NCBI RefSeq assembly: GCF_035634895.1
Contig: NZ_DASQCC010000238.1
Location: forward strand, 25,203-89,202
Direction of reading: 5' to 3'
DNA: 64,000 nt
Source of the DNA: Actinophytocola sp035634895
GTDB lineage: Bacteria; Actinomycetota; Actinomycetes; Mycobacteriales; Pseudonocardiaceae
Positions within the stretch are counted from its first letter, which is position 1. Every line of letters starts with the position of its first letter. Positions 40,568 through 49,063 of this stretch are shown piece by piece. The notes beneath the pieces are model-generated. The model saw nothing but the letters and a program-made list of their open reading frames with translations. It made no database searches and had not been told where the DNA came from. The position numbers and the translations under genes were made by a program.

Positions 40568-41570
40568 AGCGTTCTTCGGGGAACATCGCGGGGTCGCCTT
40601 CCCGGCGCAGTGCAGTCAGGTCACCGGGGAAGCCGGTGACCTCCCGGCGGCGGTCGAGTTCGGCCCAGTACCCGGGTTCGAAGTAGACCTCCCACTCGCC
40701 GACCGCGGACGTGAGGTCGCGGCGGTGGCCCACGAACAGGACGTGGTCGGCGATGTCGGCCATGGTCAGGCCCGGGTCGACGCCGGGCGGGAGGCTGCCC
40801 AGCTCCGTGATCGGCAGGCGGCCGTAGGCCGAGTGGCGGGTCGGCACGACGCTCGGCCGGGGCCAGCCGGCCACACACCGCTCGGCCTGGGCGGTCATGG
40901 CCATCGCGTGGGTGTGCACGACGCTGACCGAACCCGGGTACGCCTGTTCGACCAGCACCGGCACGTTCCGGAACGGCAGGTTGCGGAAGAAGTGCCACCC
41001 GCCGCCGACCGTGAGGCAGCGGCGGCCCTTGCCGAGCACCTCCCGGGTGATCACGTCCGCCCAGCACTCGTCGCGCCGCATCAGGAAGGTGTCCAGGTCC
41101 TCGCGGGTGTGAACCCGCGTCCAGTCGACCGGCGGGTCGGCGAGGAGCACCCGCAACGACCGTCCCGCGAACAGGTTCAGCGCCCTGGCCAGGCTCAGGA
41201 CGCGGAAGTGGACCGGCACGTCACCGGTGTCGAGTGGACTCTGTGTGGTGTCCCGCCAGATCCGCTGGAGGTCCGACTTCCTGACCACGCCGCCGCTGAC
41301 GTACTCGTCCGCCACGTCCTGGTACCGCGAGTTGCCCAGCTCGATCACGACCGCGTCGAAGCCCGGCCGGAACATGGCGACGGCCAGGAGGTCCCAGCAG
41401 TCCTGCAGGTGGTGCGCACCCTCGTTGACCGCCACCACCGGCGTGTCCGCGAAAAGTGACAGGAGACCGTCCACTCCCGATCGTGACCCGGTTCCGGGTC
41501 GCAGGGCCGGGGCGGCGGCCAGCCCCGCCAGTGCCCCGCCGAGCACCGTGCGGCGTTGTATCGAAGTCAT
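40566..41570 (-). CDS. Tat-exported EreA/ChaN-like protein
   Basis: A 334-residue protein with a twin-arginine signal (QRRTVLGGALAGLAAAPAL) near the N-terminus. The mature part has VVAVNEGAHHLQDCWDLLAVAMF and VVIELGNSRYQDVADEYV. These resemble the EreA/ChaN/TraB group (Tiki-like fold), in which Glu and His residues of GE/GAHH-type motifs bind metal or haem. Further His-rich sites are GGGWHFFRNLPF and VVHTHAMAM. ATG 41570 is chosen because it places RR directly after the short n-region. It is probably extracytoplasmic; the reaction is unknown. It diverges from nothing: the upstream response regulator is on the same strand 60 nt away. Confidence 0.7.
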   Translation of the reverse strand: MTSIQRRTVLGGALAGLAAAPALRPGTGSRSGVDGLLSLFADTPVVAVNEGAHHLQDCWDLLAVAMFRPGFDAVVIELGNSRYQDVADEYVSGGVVRKSDLQRIWRDTTQSPLDTGDVPVHFRVLSLARALNLFAGRSLRVLLADPPVDWTRVHTREDLDTFLMRRDECWADVITREVLGKGRRCLTVGGGWHFFRNLPFRNVPVLVEQAYPGSVSVVHTHAMAMTAQAERCVAGWPRPSVVPTRHSAYGRLPITELGSLPPGVDPGLTMADIADHVLFVGHRRDLTSAVGEWEVYFEPGYWAELDRRREVTGFPGDLTALRREGDPAMFPEER

Positions 41571-41630
41571 GTCCGACAGGTTCGCCACCCGGGCCCGCCG
41601 GCCGCGACGGGCGAACGTCGAGCACTCGTG

Positions 41631-42266
41631 TCATCCGGTCGACGGACACTCGATCAACTGGCGGGCCAGGGCCGCGGTGACGGCGGCCGTACGGTCGCCG
41701 ACCTCCAGCTTGGCGAACACGCGGGTCAGGTACGTCTTGACGGTCGCCTCCGAGACGGCGAGGGCCGCGGCGATGTCCCGGTTCGTGGCGCCGGTCGCGA
41801 CGAGCGTCAGCACCGCCCGCTCCCGCTCGGACAGCGACGCCGGCCGGACCGTGTGCTGCTGGCGGACGAGCTTCGTGGCCACCGACGGCGCCAGCACGGC
41901 CTCGCCGGCGTGCGCGCGGCGGATCGCGTCGAGCAGGCCCGCGCGCGGGATGTCCTTGAGCACGTACCCGATCGCGCCGGCGGCCATCGCGCGGGTGATG
42001 TCGGCGTCGGAGTCGTACGTGGTGAGGACCAGCACCCGAGGCGGCGGGGACAGCGCGGTGATCCGCTCGGTCGCGCTCGCCCCGTCCACACCGGGCATGC
42101 GCAGGTCCATCAGCACGACGTCGGGGCGAAGCGCCGCGGCCAGCCGCACGGCCGCCGCGCCGTCCGCCGCCGCGCCGACGACCGCGATGTCCTCGTGCGG
42201 TTCGAGGATCGCGGCGATGCCGTCGCGGATCACGGCGTGGTCGTCGACGACGAGAACGCGGATCAC
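41631..42266 (-). CDS. NarL/LuxR-type response regulator
   Basis: A 211-residue response regulator. The receiver domain starts VIRVLVVDDHAVIRDG with phosphoacceptor Asp54 in VVLMDLRMPGVDG and the switch Thr and Lys in VLTTYDSD and GYVLKDIPR. The C-terminal LuxR HTH reads LSERERAVLTLVATGATNRDIAAALAVSEATVKTYLTRVFAKL. The GTG at 42266 overlaps the stop of the histidine kinase gene (4 nt), so the pair forms a coupled two-component system. Its target genes are not apparent. Confidence 0.93.
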   Translation of the reverse strand: MIRVLVVDDHAVIRDGIAAILEPHEDIAVVGAAADGAAAVRLAAALRPDVVLMDLRMPGVDGASATERITALSPPPRVLVLTTYDSDADITRAMAAGAIGYVLKDIPRAGLLDAIRRAHAGEAVLAPSVATKLVRQQHTVRPASLSERERAVLTLVATGATNRDIAAALAVSEATVKTYLTRVFAKLEVGDRTAAVTAALARQLIECPSTG

Positions 42267-43330
42267 GAGTCCTCCAGGGTGGCCGTGACCGTGGTGCCGG
42301 CGCCGGGCGCGCTGGTGACCGACAGCGTGCCACCGACCGACGCGACCCGTTCGCGCATGGTCGCCAGCCCGAACCCACCCTCCACACTCGCGGGGTCGAA
42401 CCCGCGGCCGTCGTCCCGCACGACCAGCCGCAGCGCCGCGGCCTCGTACTCGGCGGTCACCGTCACCTCGGTGGCGCCGGCATGCTTGGCGGCGTTCGCC
42501 AGCGCCTCCTGCACGACCCGCAACGCCACGACCTCCACCGACGGGTGGCAGGCGCGGACCGTCCCCCGCACCACGCAGCGGTCGCACAGCCGCCGCAAGG
42601 CGTCGACGAGCGACGTGCCGGCCAGCGGCTCGGGTCGCAGCGCCGCCACCGCGCGCCGGGTGTCCACCAGGCAGGCGCCCGCGGTCTCGCGTGCGCGGGT
42701 CACCAGCTGCGCCGCCCTGCCGTCGAGGTACTGCTCGGCGGCCTCCAGCTGCAGCACCACCCCGGCCAGTCCCTGCGCGAGCGTGTCGTGCAGCTCGTGC
42801 GCGAGCCGCTGCCGTTCCTCCGCCCGGCCGGCCAGCACGCTCTGCCGGTTCAGCGCCCGCACGGCGCCGGCGGTGCACAGCGCCGTCAGCACCGGCAACG
42901 CGATCCCGACCACCGCGAAGTACGCGGGGCCGAACCGGATGGTCGCGCCCGGCTGCCAGCCGACGCCGGCGAGGATCGCCTGGACCACCGGCCGTGCGAG
43001 GTACGGCGTGCCGGTCGCGACCACCCCGGTCACGATCGCGGCCCACCGCGGCAGCCGGACGAACGCCAGCGGGAGCAGCCCGAACGCGACCGCGGCAAAG
43101 GTCGGGAACAGCGTCGTCAGCAGCCCCACGGCCAGGCCGGCGGCGAGGAAGTAGCCGATGCCCTGCCGGGGCCGGGCGACGAGGTCCACGCCGCCGAGCA
43201 CCGCGACCGCCGCCCCGGCCACGAGCCGGTCCGTGCCCGCCGGGAACGACACGGCCGTCGCGACGAACGCGATCACCAGCGTCACCAGGTACAGGTCGTG
43301 CAGGGCACGTGCCCACCGATCAGATCTCAC
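42263..43330 (-). CDS. NarL-type sensor histidine kinase
   Basis: A 355-residue membrane kinase. The N-terminal 160 residues hold about five to six hydrophobic segments with short loops, without a large external sensor. The dimerisation box ERQRLAHELHDTLAQGL gives phosphoacceptor His181. The ATPase domain has VVQEALANAAKHAGA and VRDDGRGFDP, then GGFGLATMRERV. GTG 43330 is chosen: the frame stays open to 43399 only because it reads through the upstream tandem repeat, whose translation gives a misleading 23-residue extension. The signal sensed is unknown. Confidence 0.9.
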   Translation of the reverse strand: MRSDRWARALHDLYLVTLVIAFVATAVSFPAGTDRLVAGAAVAVLGGVDLVARPRQGIGYFLAAGLAVGLLTTLFPTFAAVAFGLLPLAFVRLPRWAAIVTGVVATGTPYLARPVVQAILAGVGWQPGATIRFGPAYFAVVGIALPVLTALCTAGAVRALNRQSVLAGRAEERQRLAHELHDTLAQGLAGVVLQLEAAEQYLDGRAAQLVTRARETAGACLVDTRRAVAALRPEPLAGTSLVDALRRLCDRCVVRGTVRACHPSVEVVALRVVQEALANAAKHAGATEVTVTAEYEAAALRLVVRDDGRGFDPASVEGGFGLATMRERVASVGGTLSVTSAPGAGTTVTATLEDS

Positions 43331-43345
43331 GCCCCGAGTAAACCC

Positions 43346-43518
43346 CAGAGCCGACGTTCGCTCCGCAAGCTCCGCCCAGAGCCGACGTTCGCTCCGCAAG
43401 CTCCGCCCAGAGCCGACGTTCGCTCCGCAAGCTCCGCTCAGAGCCGACGTTCGCTCCGCAAGCTCCGCTCAGAGCCGACGTTCGCTCCGCAAGCTCCGCT
43501 CAGAGCCGACGTTCGCTC
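43346..43518. repeat. 31-bp tandem repeat array (5.6 copies)
   Basis: Units begin at 43346, 43377, 43408, 43439, 43470 and 43501, an exact 31-bp period. Five copies are complete and nearly identical, differing only C/T near the unit end; the sixth is cut after 18 bp where it meets the subtilase stop codon. Each unit contains GACGTTCGCTCCGCAAGCTC. It fills the gap between the subtilase 3' end and the histidine kinase 5' end. Solo copies of most of the unit occur at 10563-10585 and 49041-49063. There are no spacers, so it is not CRISPR. Confidence 0.95.
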
Positions 43519-46500
43519 AGGCGAGCTTGTACGCGCGGATGATCGTCTGCCGGACCGTGTTGCCGTCCTGGTCGCGCGCGAAGGCCCGCAGCGACACCGA
43601 GGTCGCATGCGCGGGATGCCGGACCCTGACGGTTCCGTTCGCCACCTCCGCGGGCTGCCAGGTCCGGCCCTCGTCGTACGAGACCGCCACGCTCAGGTCA
43701 CACGGCCGCTCGGTGGTGCCGTCGGCTCGTTGCAGGGACACGGGAATGGTGAACGCCCTGCCGGCCGGCGCGGTGTTCTTCTCGTCCAGCCTCGGTGTGA
43801 ACCGGACCGCCGAGATGCCGACGGGGGTCACTCGGTCGCCGGTGCCCGCGGAGCGGAACGTCCACTCCGCACTGACCTCCGTGGACACGTCGGCGGTCGA
43901 CCGGGTCGCGGACACCGCGAGCCGGTAGCCGTCCTCCTCGGCGGGCACGGGATAGGCGCCGCCGATGTACTCGGCCTCGCCGACCAGCTCGTCCCCGCGG
44001 TAGAGCCGGGTGCTCGCGGTGTCCGTTGTGGACAGTCCGGCGTTGCCGGCCGAGTCCCCGAACAGCGGGACGCTCACGATGATCAGGTCGCCACCGGCGG
44101 ACGGGTGGTAGCGCGAGACCCACGGGTTCTCGGACCTCGGCAGGGCCGGCCCGAAGACCGCGTGGTTCATCGGCTCGTCATAGGACCCACCGGCCCGGTA
44201 GGTGCGTGGCGGCGAGATCAGCGTGGTGTCCGGCTGGTTCACGGTCGTCGTCCAGCGGACGCCGCGCGTGGTGACGTACGCCGGGCCGCCCGCCTCGTGC
44301 ACGAGGCCCGGCGAGTTGACGTAGCGCGACAAGGGGTCCGGTGACAGCTCGACCTCGCCGCCGCCCGCGATCCGCTGGCGCACGGTCGCGAGGTCGGCCC
44401 GCCGCACCGTCTTCGTGATCCCGGTGGGCAGCGCGTCCTCCCATGACCAGGCCAGGCCGTAGTACGCGTCGCCGGCGGTCCAGCCGGTGTTCAGGTAGGA
44501 CACGAACGTGCCGGCGGGTGCCGGCGGACCGGACTGGGCGGTGAACACCTTGCCCAGATCCCCCACGCTCACACCGCTTTCGATGCCCGTCACCGGTCCC
44601 ATGACATGGTAGCCGACCTCGGCCCGCCCGAGCGTGGCCGCGACCGGCGGCGACACCCTGACCGGCTTCGCGGCGCGTGCGTCCACGGTGATCGTGGTGT
44701 CGGCCGTGAGCGTGATGTTCGGCCGCGGCAGGTAGTAGAACGTGCCCGACTCGTCGAAGACCTCGGCGTCCAGCGCGTACCGGCCCGGCGGCAGCTCGAG
44801 TGTCACCGTGCCGTTGTCGTCGGCCCAGTGCAGGATCTCGTGCGTCCAGTTGTCCAGGCCCTGCAGCACGGAGTAGAAGCTCGTCGTGGGTTTGCCGTCC
44901 AGGCCGAGGTAGTCGACGGTCAGGCGGTGGGTCTCCGCCGCACGCGTGATGGCGACCGGGGTCCGGACCGTGTCCGCGCCGGCGGTCGCGACCACCGCCC
45001 CGGTGTGGTCGCCGTCGGCCGCGCCCGTCGTGTCGCCGGTGAGCACGACCTCGGCCGTCCCGCCGGCCGGCACGGTGAGCTCGTCGGCACTCAGGGAGAA
45101 CACGCCGGGGTCGACGGACAGGTGCAGCCGCACGTCGGTGGCGCCGAGGTTGCGGTAGGTCAGCGGTTCGCTGATCGGCTTGTCCTGCTCGTGCGGCCAC
45201 GGCAGGACGCCGAGGCTGACGCTGGCCGGCTCGGTGACCACCGACTGCGTGATCGCGTGCGCCACGTCGACCCGCCCGGCGCCTTGCGCCAACACCGGCA
45301 GCCGCGGGTTCGGCTTGGCGGACCCCGTCAGCGCCGCCTTCAGCTGCCCGCCGGTCCAGCCGGGATGTTGCTGCGCGAGCAGGGCCGCCGCGCCGGAGAC
45401 GTGCGGCGTGGCCATGGAGGTGCCGGACATCGCGACGTGGTCACCGTGCGAGGCGGCGACGATCCCGACTCCCGGCGCGGTGATGTCCGGCTTGATCGCC
45501 CGGTCGCCGATTCTCGGCCCACGGCTGGAGAACGGCGCGAGGTTGTCCTGCCTGTCCACCGCGCCGACGGTCAGCGCGGCGTCCGCGCTCCCCGGCGAGC
45601 CGACCGACTCGTCGGCGCCCGTGTTGCCCGCGGCGATCACGAACAGCGTGCCGTACCGCGCGGAGAGCGTGTTCACCGCCTCCTCCAACGGATCCAGCTC
45701 CGGCGTGTCCGTGCCGCCGAGACTCAGGTTCGCGATCCTGGCGCCCTGCTCGGCGGCCCACTGCATGCCCGCGATGATCTGCGACTCCTGGCCGAACCCG
45801 CTGTCGTCCAACACCTTTCCGTCCAGCAGCGACGCACCCGGCGCCACGCCCCGATACTTCGCGTCGACACTCGCGATGGTCGCCGCGACGTGCGTGCCGT
45901 GACCGTAGACGTCCGTGTTGTCCGGTGCCGACGAGAAGTTCCGCTCCGCGACCTCCCCCGCCAGGTCCGGGTGCGTCTGGTCGACGCCGGTGTCCAGCAC
46001 CGCGACCTTGACTCCCGCGCCGGTGTAGCCCGCCGCCCACGCGGCCGGCGCGCCGATCTGCGGCACGCTCTGGTCCAAAGTGGACCGACGCTTGCCGTCC
46101 AGCCAGACCTTCGTGACGCCGGCGCTTCTGGCGGTCAACGTCCGCCAGAAGCCCGGCTCCGCGACCATGGCCACGCCGCCGACCGCCGGCAGGTCCCGGA
46201 TGATGCCCGGCAGCGACCGTACCGTCGCCTGACCGGTGACGATCAGCGGCAGCCTGTCGCCGTACCCGAACTCCCGCAACAGCTTCACGTCGAACAGCCG
46301 CTCGTCCAGCCGTCCACTGGACACGAGCGGCGCGGCGTCGGCCGGCACGACGTACAGGTGGTCGCCGTTTCCGCTGGTACTGAAGGGAACCAGCTCGCGT
46401 CCCGCGGCGGGCCGCACCAGGTGCGAGCCGTCCGGCCGCAACACCACGCGATCGCCGGTGATCAGCGTGACCGACCGGACCCCGGGTTCCGCCGCCGCGG

Positions 46501-46576
46501 CCGTGACCGGTAAGGCGCCGGCGGGCAGCGTCAGAGCAACGATCCCCGCCAGCACCAACCGTCGGCCGATCCGCAT
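43517..46576 (-). CDS. Secreted subtilisin-like serine protease (S8)
   Basis: A 1019-residue exported protease. A signal peptide covers about residues 1-28 and a propeptide runs to about 170. The catalytic triad is Asp195 (VAVLDTGVDQ), His226 (YGHGTHVAATIAS) and Ser387 (SGTSMATPHVSGAAALL), with oxyanion Asn in VIAAGNTG. About 600 residues follow the catalytic domain, in beta-rich modules likely used for binding or stability. ATG 46576 is preferred over GTG 46585 because it starts a standard n-region, MRIGRR. The stop codon abuts the 31-bp tandem array. It probably degrades extracellular protein. Confidence 0.94.
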   Translation of the reverse strand: MRIGRRLVLAGIVALTLPAGALPVTAAAAEPGVRSVTLITGDRVVLRPDGSHLVRPAAGRELVPFSTSGNGDHLYVVPADAAPLVSSGRLDERLFDVKLLREFGYGDRLPLIVTGQATVRSLPGIIRDLPAVGGVAMVAEPGFWRTLTARSAGVTKVWLDGKRRSTLDQSVPQIGAPAAWAAGYTGAGVKVAVLDTGVDQTHPDLAGEVAERNFSSAPDNTDVYGHGTHVAATIASVDAKYRGVAPGASLLDGKVLDDSGFGQESQIIAGMQWAAEQGARIANLSLGGTDTPELDPLEEAVNTLSARYGTLFVIAAGNTGADESVGSPGSADAALTVGAVDRQDNLAPFSSRGPRIGDRAIKPDITAPGVGIVAASHGDHVAMSGTSMATPHVSGAAALLAQQHPGWTGGQLKAALTGSAKPNPRLPVLAQGAGRVDVAHAITQSVVTEPASVSLGVLPWPHEQDKPISEPLTYRNLGATDVRLHLSVDPGVFSLSADELTVPAGGTAEVVLTGDTTGAADGDHTGAVVATAGADTVRTPVAITRAAETHRLTVDYLGLDGKPTTSFYSVLQGLDNWTHEILHWADDNGTVTLELPPGRYALDAEVFDESGTFYYLPRPNITLTADTTITVDARAAKPVRVSPPVAATLGRAEVGYHVMGPVTGIESGVSVGDLGKVFTAQSGPPAPAGTFVSYLNTGWTAGDAYYGLAWSWEDALPTGITKTVRRADLATVRQRIAGGGEVELSPDPLSRYVNSPGLVHEAGGPAYVTTRGVRWTTTVNQPDTTLISPPRTYRAGGSYDEPMNHAVFGPALPRSENPWVSRYHPSAGGDLIIVSVPLFGDSAGNAGLSTTDTASTRLYRGDELVGEAEYIGGAYPVPAEEDGYRLAVSATRSTADVSTEVSAEWTFRSAGTGDRVTPVGISAVRFTPRLDEKNTAPAGRAFTIPVSLQRADGTTERPCDLSVAVSYDEGRTWQPAEVANGTVRVRHPAHATSVSLRAFARDQDGNTVRQTIIRAYKLA

Positions 46577-46641
46577 GCACAGCACCGTATTGCCGGACCC
46601 GCGGCACCGGAACCGCTATTGGTACAGACCTCTTCCCAGTA

Positions 46642-47634
46642 TTACCAGGCGTACGCCTCCGGGGCGGGCTTCGAGCCGTGCGGGCCGGGGGCCGGGAACA
46701 GCTCGTCCAGCTTCGCCAGTGTGTCGGCGTCCAGCTTCAGCTCGACCGCACGCAGCGCGCCGTCCAGCTGCTCGATGGTGCGCGGCCCGATGATGGGCGC
46801 GGTCACGCCGTCCTGGTGCAGCAGCCACGCGAGTGCCACGTCGGCGGGGTCCGCGCCGAGGTCGGCGGCCAGCTTCTCGTACGCCTCGATCTGGTCGCGG
46901 TGCGCCTCGAGGAGCTGCGCCGCGCGCTCGCCGGTCGACCGCGACGCGGCGCCGTCCCGCTGCTTGCGGAGTACGCCGCCGAGGAGCCCGCCGTACAGCG
47001 GCGACCAGGGGATCACGCCCATGCCGTAGTGCCGCGCGGCCGGCAGGACCTCCAGCTCGACCCAGCGCGACATCAGGTTGTACAGCGACTGCTCGCTGAC
47101 CAACCCGAGGAAGTGCCTGGCACGGGCCGCTTCCTGCGCCTGCGCGACGTGCCAGCCGGCGAAGTTCGACGAGCCGAAGTACAGCACCTTCCCCTGCTGG
47201 CGCAGCACGGAGAACGCCTCCCAGATCTCGTCCCACGGCGTGTTCCGGTCCACGTGGTGCATCTGGTACAGGTCGAGGTAGTCGGTCTGCAGGCGGCGCA
47301 GCGAGGCGTCGGCCGCGCGACGGATGTTCAGCGCGGACAGGCGGCCCTCGTTCGGCCACTCGCCCATCTGGCCGTACAGCTTGGTGGCCAGCACCGTCTT
47401 CTCCCGCCGGTCGCCGCCGAGGGCGAACCACCGGCCGATGATCTGCTCGGTGAAACCCGGCCCCACCGCCCGGCCGTAGGTGTTCGCGGTGTCGAAGAAG
47501 TTGATGCCGTGGTCATGGGCCCGATCCATGATCACTCTACTGTCCTCTTCGGACGCCTCGGGACCGAAGTTCATGGTGCCGAGCATGAGCCGGGACACGG
47601 ACAGGCCGGACCGGCCGAGCTGTGTGTACTCCAT
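46642..47634 (-). CDS. Aldo/keto reductase
   Basis: A 330-residue NADPH-dependent oxidoreductase of the AKR superfamily. It begins MEYTQLGRSGLSVSRLMLGTMNFG. The catalytic Asp and Tyr lie in NFFDTANTYG, the Lys in VLATKLYG, and the His in YQMHHVD. Cofactor-binding sequence near the C-terminus (APIIGPRTIEQLDGALRAVEL) is normal. Substrate is not predictable. It is transcribed away from a small membrane protein gene, 39 nt separating the starts, so the two share a promoter region. Confidence 0.93.
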   Translation of the reverse strand: MEYTQLGRSGLSVSRLMLGTMNFGPEASEEDSRVIMDRAHDHGINFFDTANTYGRAVGPGFTEQIIGRWFALGGDRREKTVLATKLYGQMGEWPNEGRLSALNIRRAADASLRRLQTDYLDLYQMHHVDRNTPWDEIWEAFSVLRQQGKVLYFGSSNFAGWHVAQAQEAARARHFLGLVSEQSLYNLMSRWVELEVLPAARHYGMGVIPWSPLYGGLLGGVLRKQRDGAASRSTGERAAQLLEAHRDQIEAYEKLAADLGADPADVALAWLLHQDGVTAPIIGPRTIEQLDGALRAVELKLDADTLAKLDELFPAPGPHGSKPAPEAYAW

Positions 47635-47673
47635 AACCCCAACCTACGCCGACCAGCAAGCGAGAATGGCCCC

Positions 47674-47844
47674 ATGATCGACGACGAGCCCGAGTGGATC
47701 CCGCTGGACGAGAACCCGCACGCGGACGACAAACGCGACGTGCTCGACCCCACCGACGAGGACTTCAGGTACCGCCGCCTGGTCTGGATCGCGCTGGTCA
47801 TCGGGGTGCTAGCGGTCGTGCTGGTCGCGTGGCTGGCGTTCTAG
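47674..47844 (+). CDS. Small single-pass membrane protein
   Basis: A 56-residue protein with an acidic N-terminal half (DDEPEWIPLDENPHADDKRDVLDP) and one C-terminal membrane helix (LVWIALVIGVLAVVLVAWLAF). No family name recognised. Its 3' end overlaps the convergent hutI 3' end by 36 nt. Composition and divergence from the aldo/keto reductase support it as real, but evidence is modest. Confidence 0.55.
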   Translation: MIDDEPEWIPLDENPHADDKRDVLDPTDEDFRYRRLVWIALVIGVLAVVLVAWLAF

Positions 47845-48990
47845 CACACCCTTGCGCCAGACGGCGTGGGTCAGCGGCACCCCGGGCCGGTAGGCGAGGT
47901 GCGTGACCGACGGCGCGTCCAGCACGTGCACGTCCGCACGTGCGCCGACCCGCAGGACACCCACGTCGTCCCGCCGCAGCGCCCTGGCGCCGCCCCAGGT
48001 GGCCGCGCGGACGGCCTCCTCGACCGACATCCGCATCTGGAGCACGGCCGTCGCCACGCAGTAGGCCATCGAGGAGGTGTAGGAGGAGCCGGGGTTGCAG
48101 TTGGTCGCGAGCGCGACCGTGGCGCCGCTGTCGAGCAGCTCCCGCGCGTTCGGCAGCGGCTGGCGGGTCGACAGGTCGCAGGCCGGCAGCAGCGTGGCCA
48201 CGGTGGCCGACTGGGCAAGCGCGTCGACATCGGACCGCGTCAGGTACGTGCAGTGGTCGACGCTCGCCGCACCCAGCTCCACCGCGAGCCGCACGCCGGG
48301 GCCGTAGCCGAGCTGGTTGCCGTGCACCCGCAGGCCGAGGCCGCGTTCCCTCGCCGCGGTGAGCACCGCCCGGGACTCGTCCTCGTCGAACGCGCCGGTC
48401 TCGCAGAACACGTCGGCCCAGCGCACGTGCGGCGCGACCGCGTCGAGCATCTCGCCACACACCAGGTCGACGTAGTCCGATGTGGACATATCGGCCGGCA
48501 CCAGGTGCGCGCCGAGGAAGGTGACCTCGTCGGCGTGCTCGGCCGCCAGCTTCGCCGACCGCAGCTCGTCGGCCGTCGTCAGGCCGTAGCCGGTCTTGGT
48601 CTCCAGACAGGTGGTGCCCTGCGCGACGGCCTCGGCCACGTGCCGGCGCAGCCCCGCCGCCAGCTCGTCGTCCGGCGCGGCCCGGGTGGCCGCCACGGTG
48701 ACCGCGATCCCACCCGCGGTGTACGGCTCGCCGGCCATCCGCGCGGCGAACTCGGCGGTCCGGTCCCCGGCGAACACCAGGTGGGTGTGGCTGTCGACCC
48801 AACCCGGCAGGACGGCCCGGCCCGCGACATCCACGGCGGAGTCGGCGGGAGGAGCGTCCGCCGCCGCGCCGACCCACGCGACCCGGTCACCGTCCAGCAC
48901 CAGCGCCGCGTCGGTCAGCGCCGGCCCGTCGTTGGTGGTCAGCTCGCCAATACCGGTGATGAGAACGCTGGCTCCACTCACGCCGCTCAC
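47809..48990 (-). CDS. hutI: Imidazolonepropionase HutI
   Basis: A 393-residue metal-dependent amidohydrolase opening the imidazolone ring to N-formimino-glutamate. It has VLPGWVDSHTHLVFAGDRTAEF (first metal His pair), ETKTGYGL, the HGNQLGYGPGVRLAVELGAASVDHCTYL block and NCNPGSSYTSSM, all HutI features. It is last in the histidine degradation set. GTG 48990 has a GAGGGGG ribosome site; the frame extends upstream to 49110 only by reading through the hutF end and the repeat. The 70-nt gap from hutF contains a copy of the stop-linked repeat. Confidence 0.94.
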   Translation of the reverse strand: MSGVSGASVLITGIGELTTNDGPALTDAALVLDGDRVAWVGAAADAPPADSAVDVAGRAVLPGWVDSHTHLVFAGDRTAEFAARMAGEPYTAGGIAVTVAATRAAPDDELAAGLRRHVAEAVAQGTTCLETKTGYGLTTADELRSAKLAAEHADEVTFLGAHLVPADMSTSDYVDLVCGEMLDAVAPHVRWADVFCETGAFDEDESRAVLTAARERGLGLRVHGNQLGYGPGVRLAVELGAASVDHCTYLTRSDVDALAQSATVATLLPACDLSTRQPLPNARELLDSGATVALATNCNPGSSYTSSMAYCVATAVLQMRMSVEEAVRAATWGGARALRRDDVGVLRVGARADVHVLDAPSVTHLAYRPGVPLTHAVWRKGVLERQPRDQHDR

Positions 48991-49040
48991 GCCGCCCCCT
49001 CGCAAGCTCCGTGACGCCGTTCCTCGGCGTGACACCCACG

Positions 49041-49063
49041 GCTCGCTCCGCAAGCTCCACTCA
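49041..49063 (-). repeat. Solo copy of the stop-codon-linked 23-bp repeat
   Basis: On the minus strand the element starts with the TGA stop of hutF (49063-49061), then GTGGAGCTTGCGGAGCGAGC, one of the closest matches to the unit at 43346-43518. A shorter GGAGCTTGCG fragment lies at 49001-49010 just before hutI. Confidence 0.75.

Noticed and set aside
43331..43399. 23-residue N-terminal extension of the histidine kinase
   Set aside because: It is a translation of the tandem DNA repeat; the membrane domain begins right after GTG 43330.
43346..43518. CRISPR-like array
   Set aside because: The period is exactly 31 bp with no spacers between units, and no cas genes are in the window.
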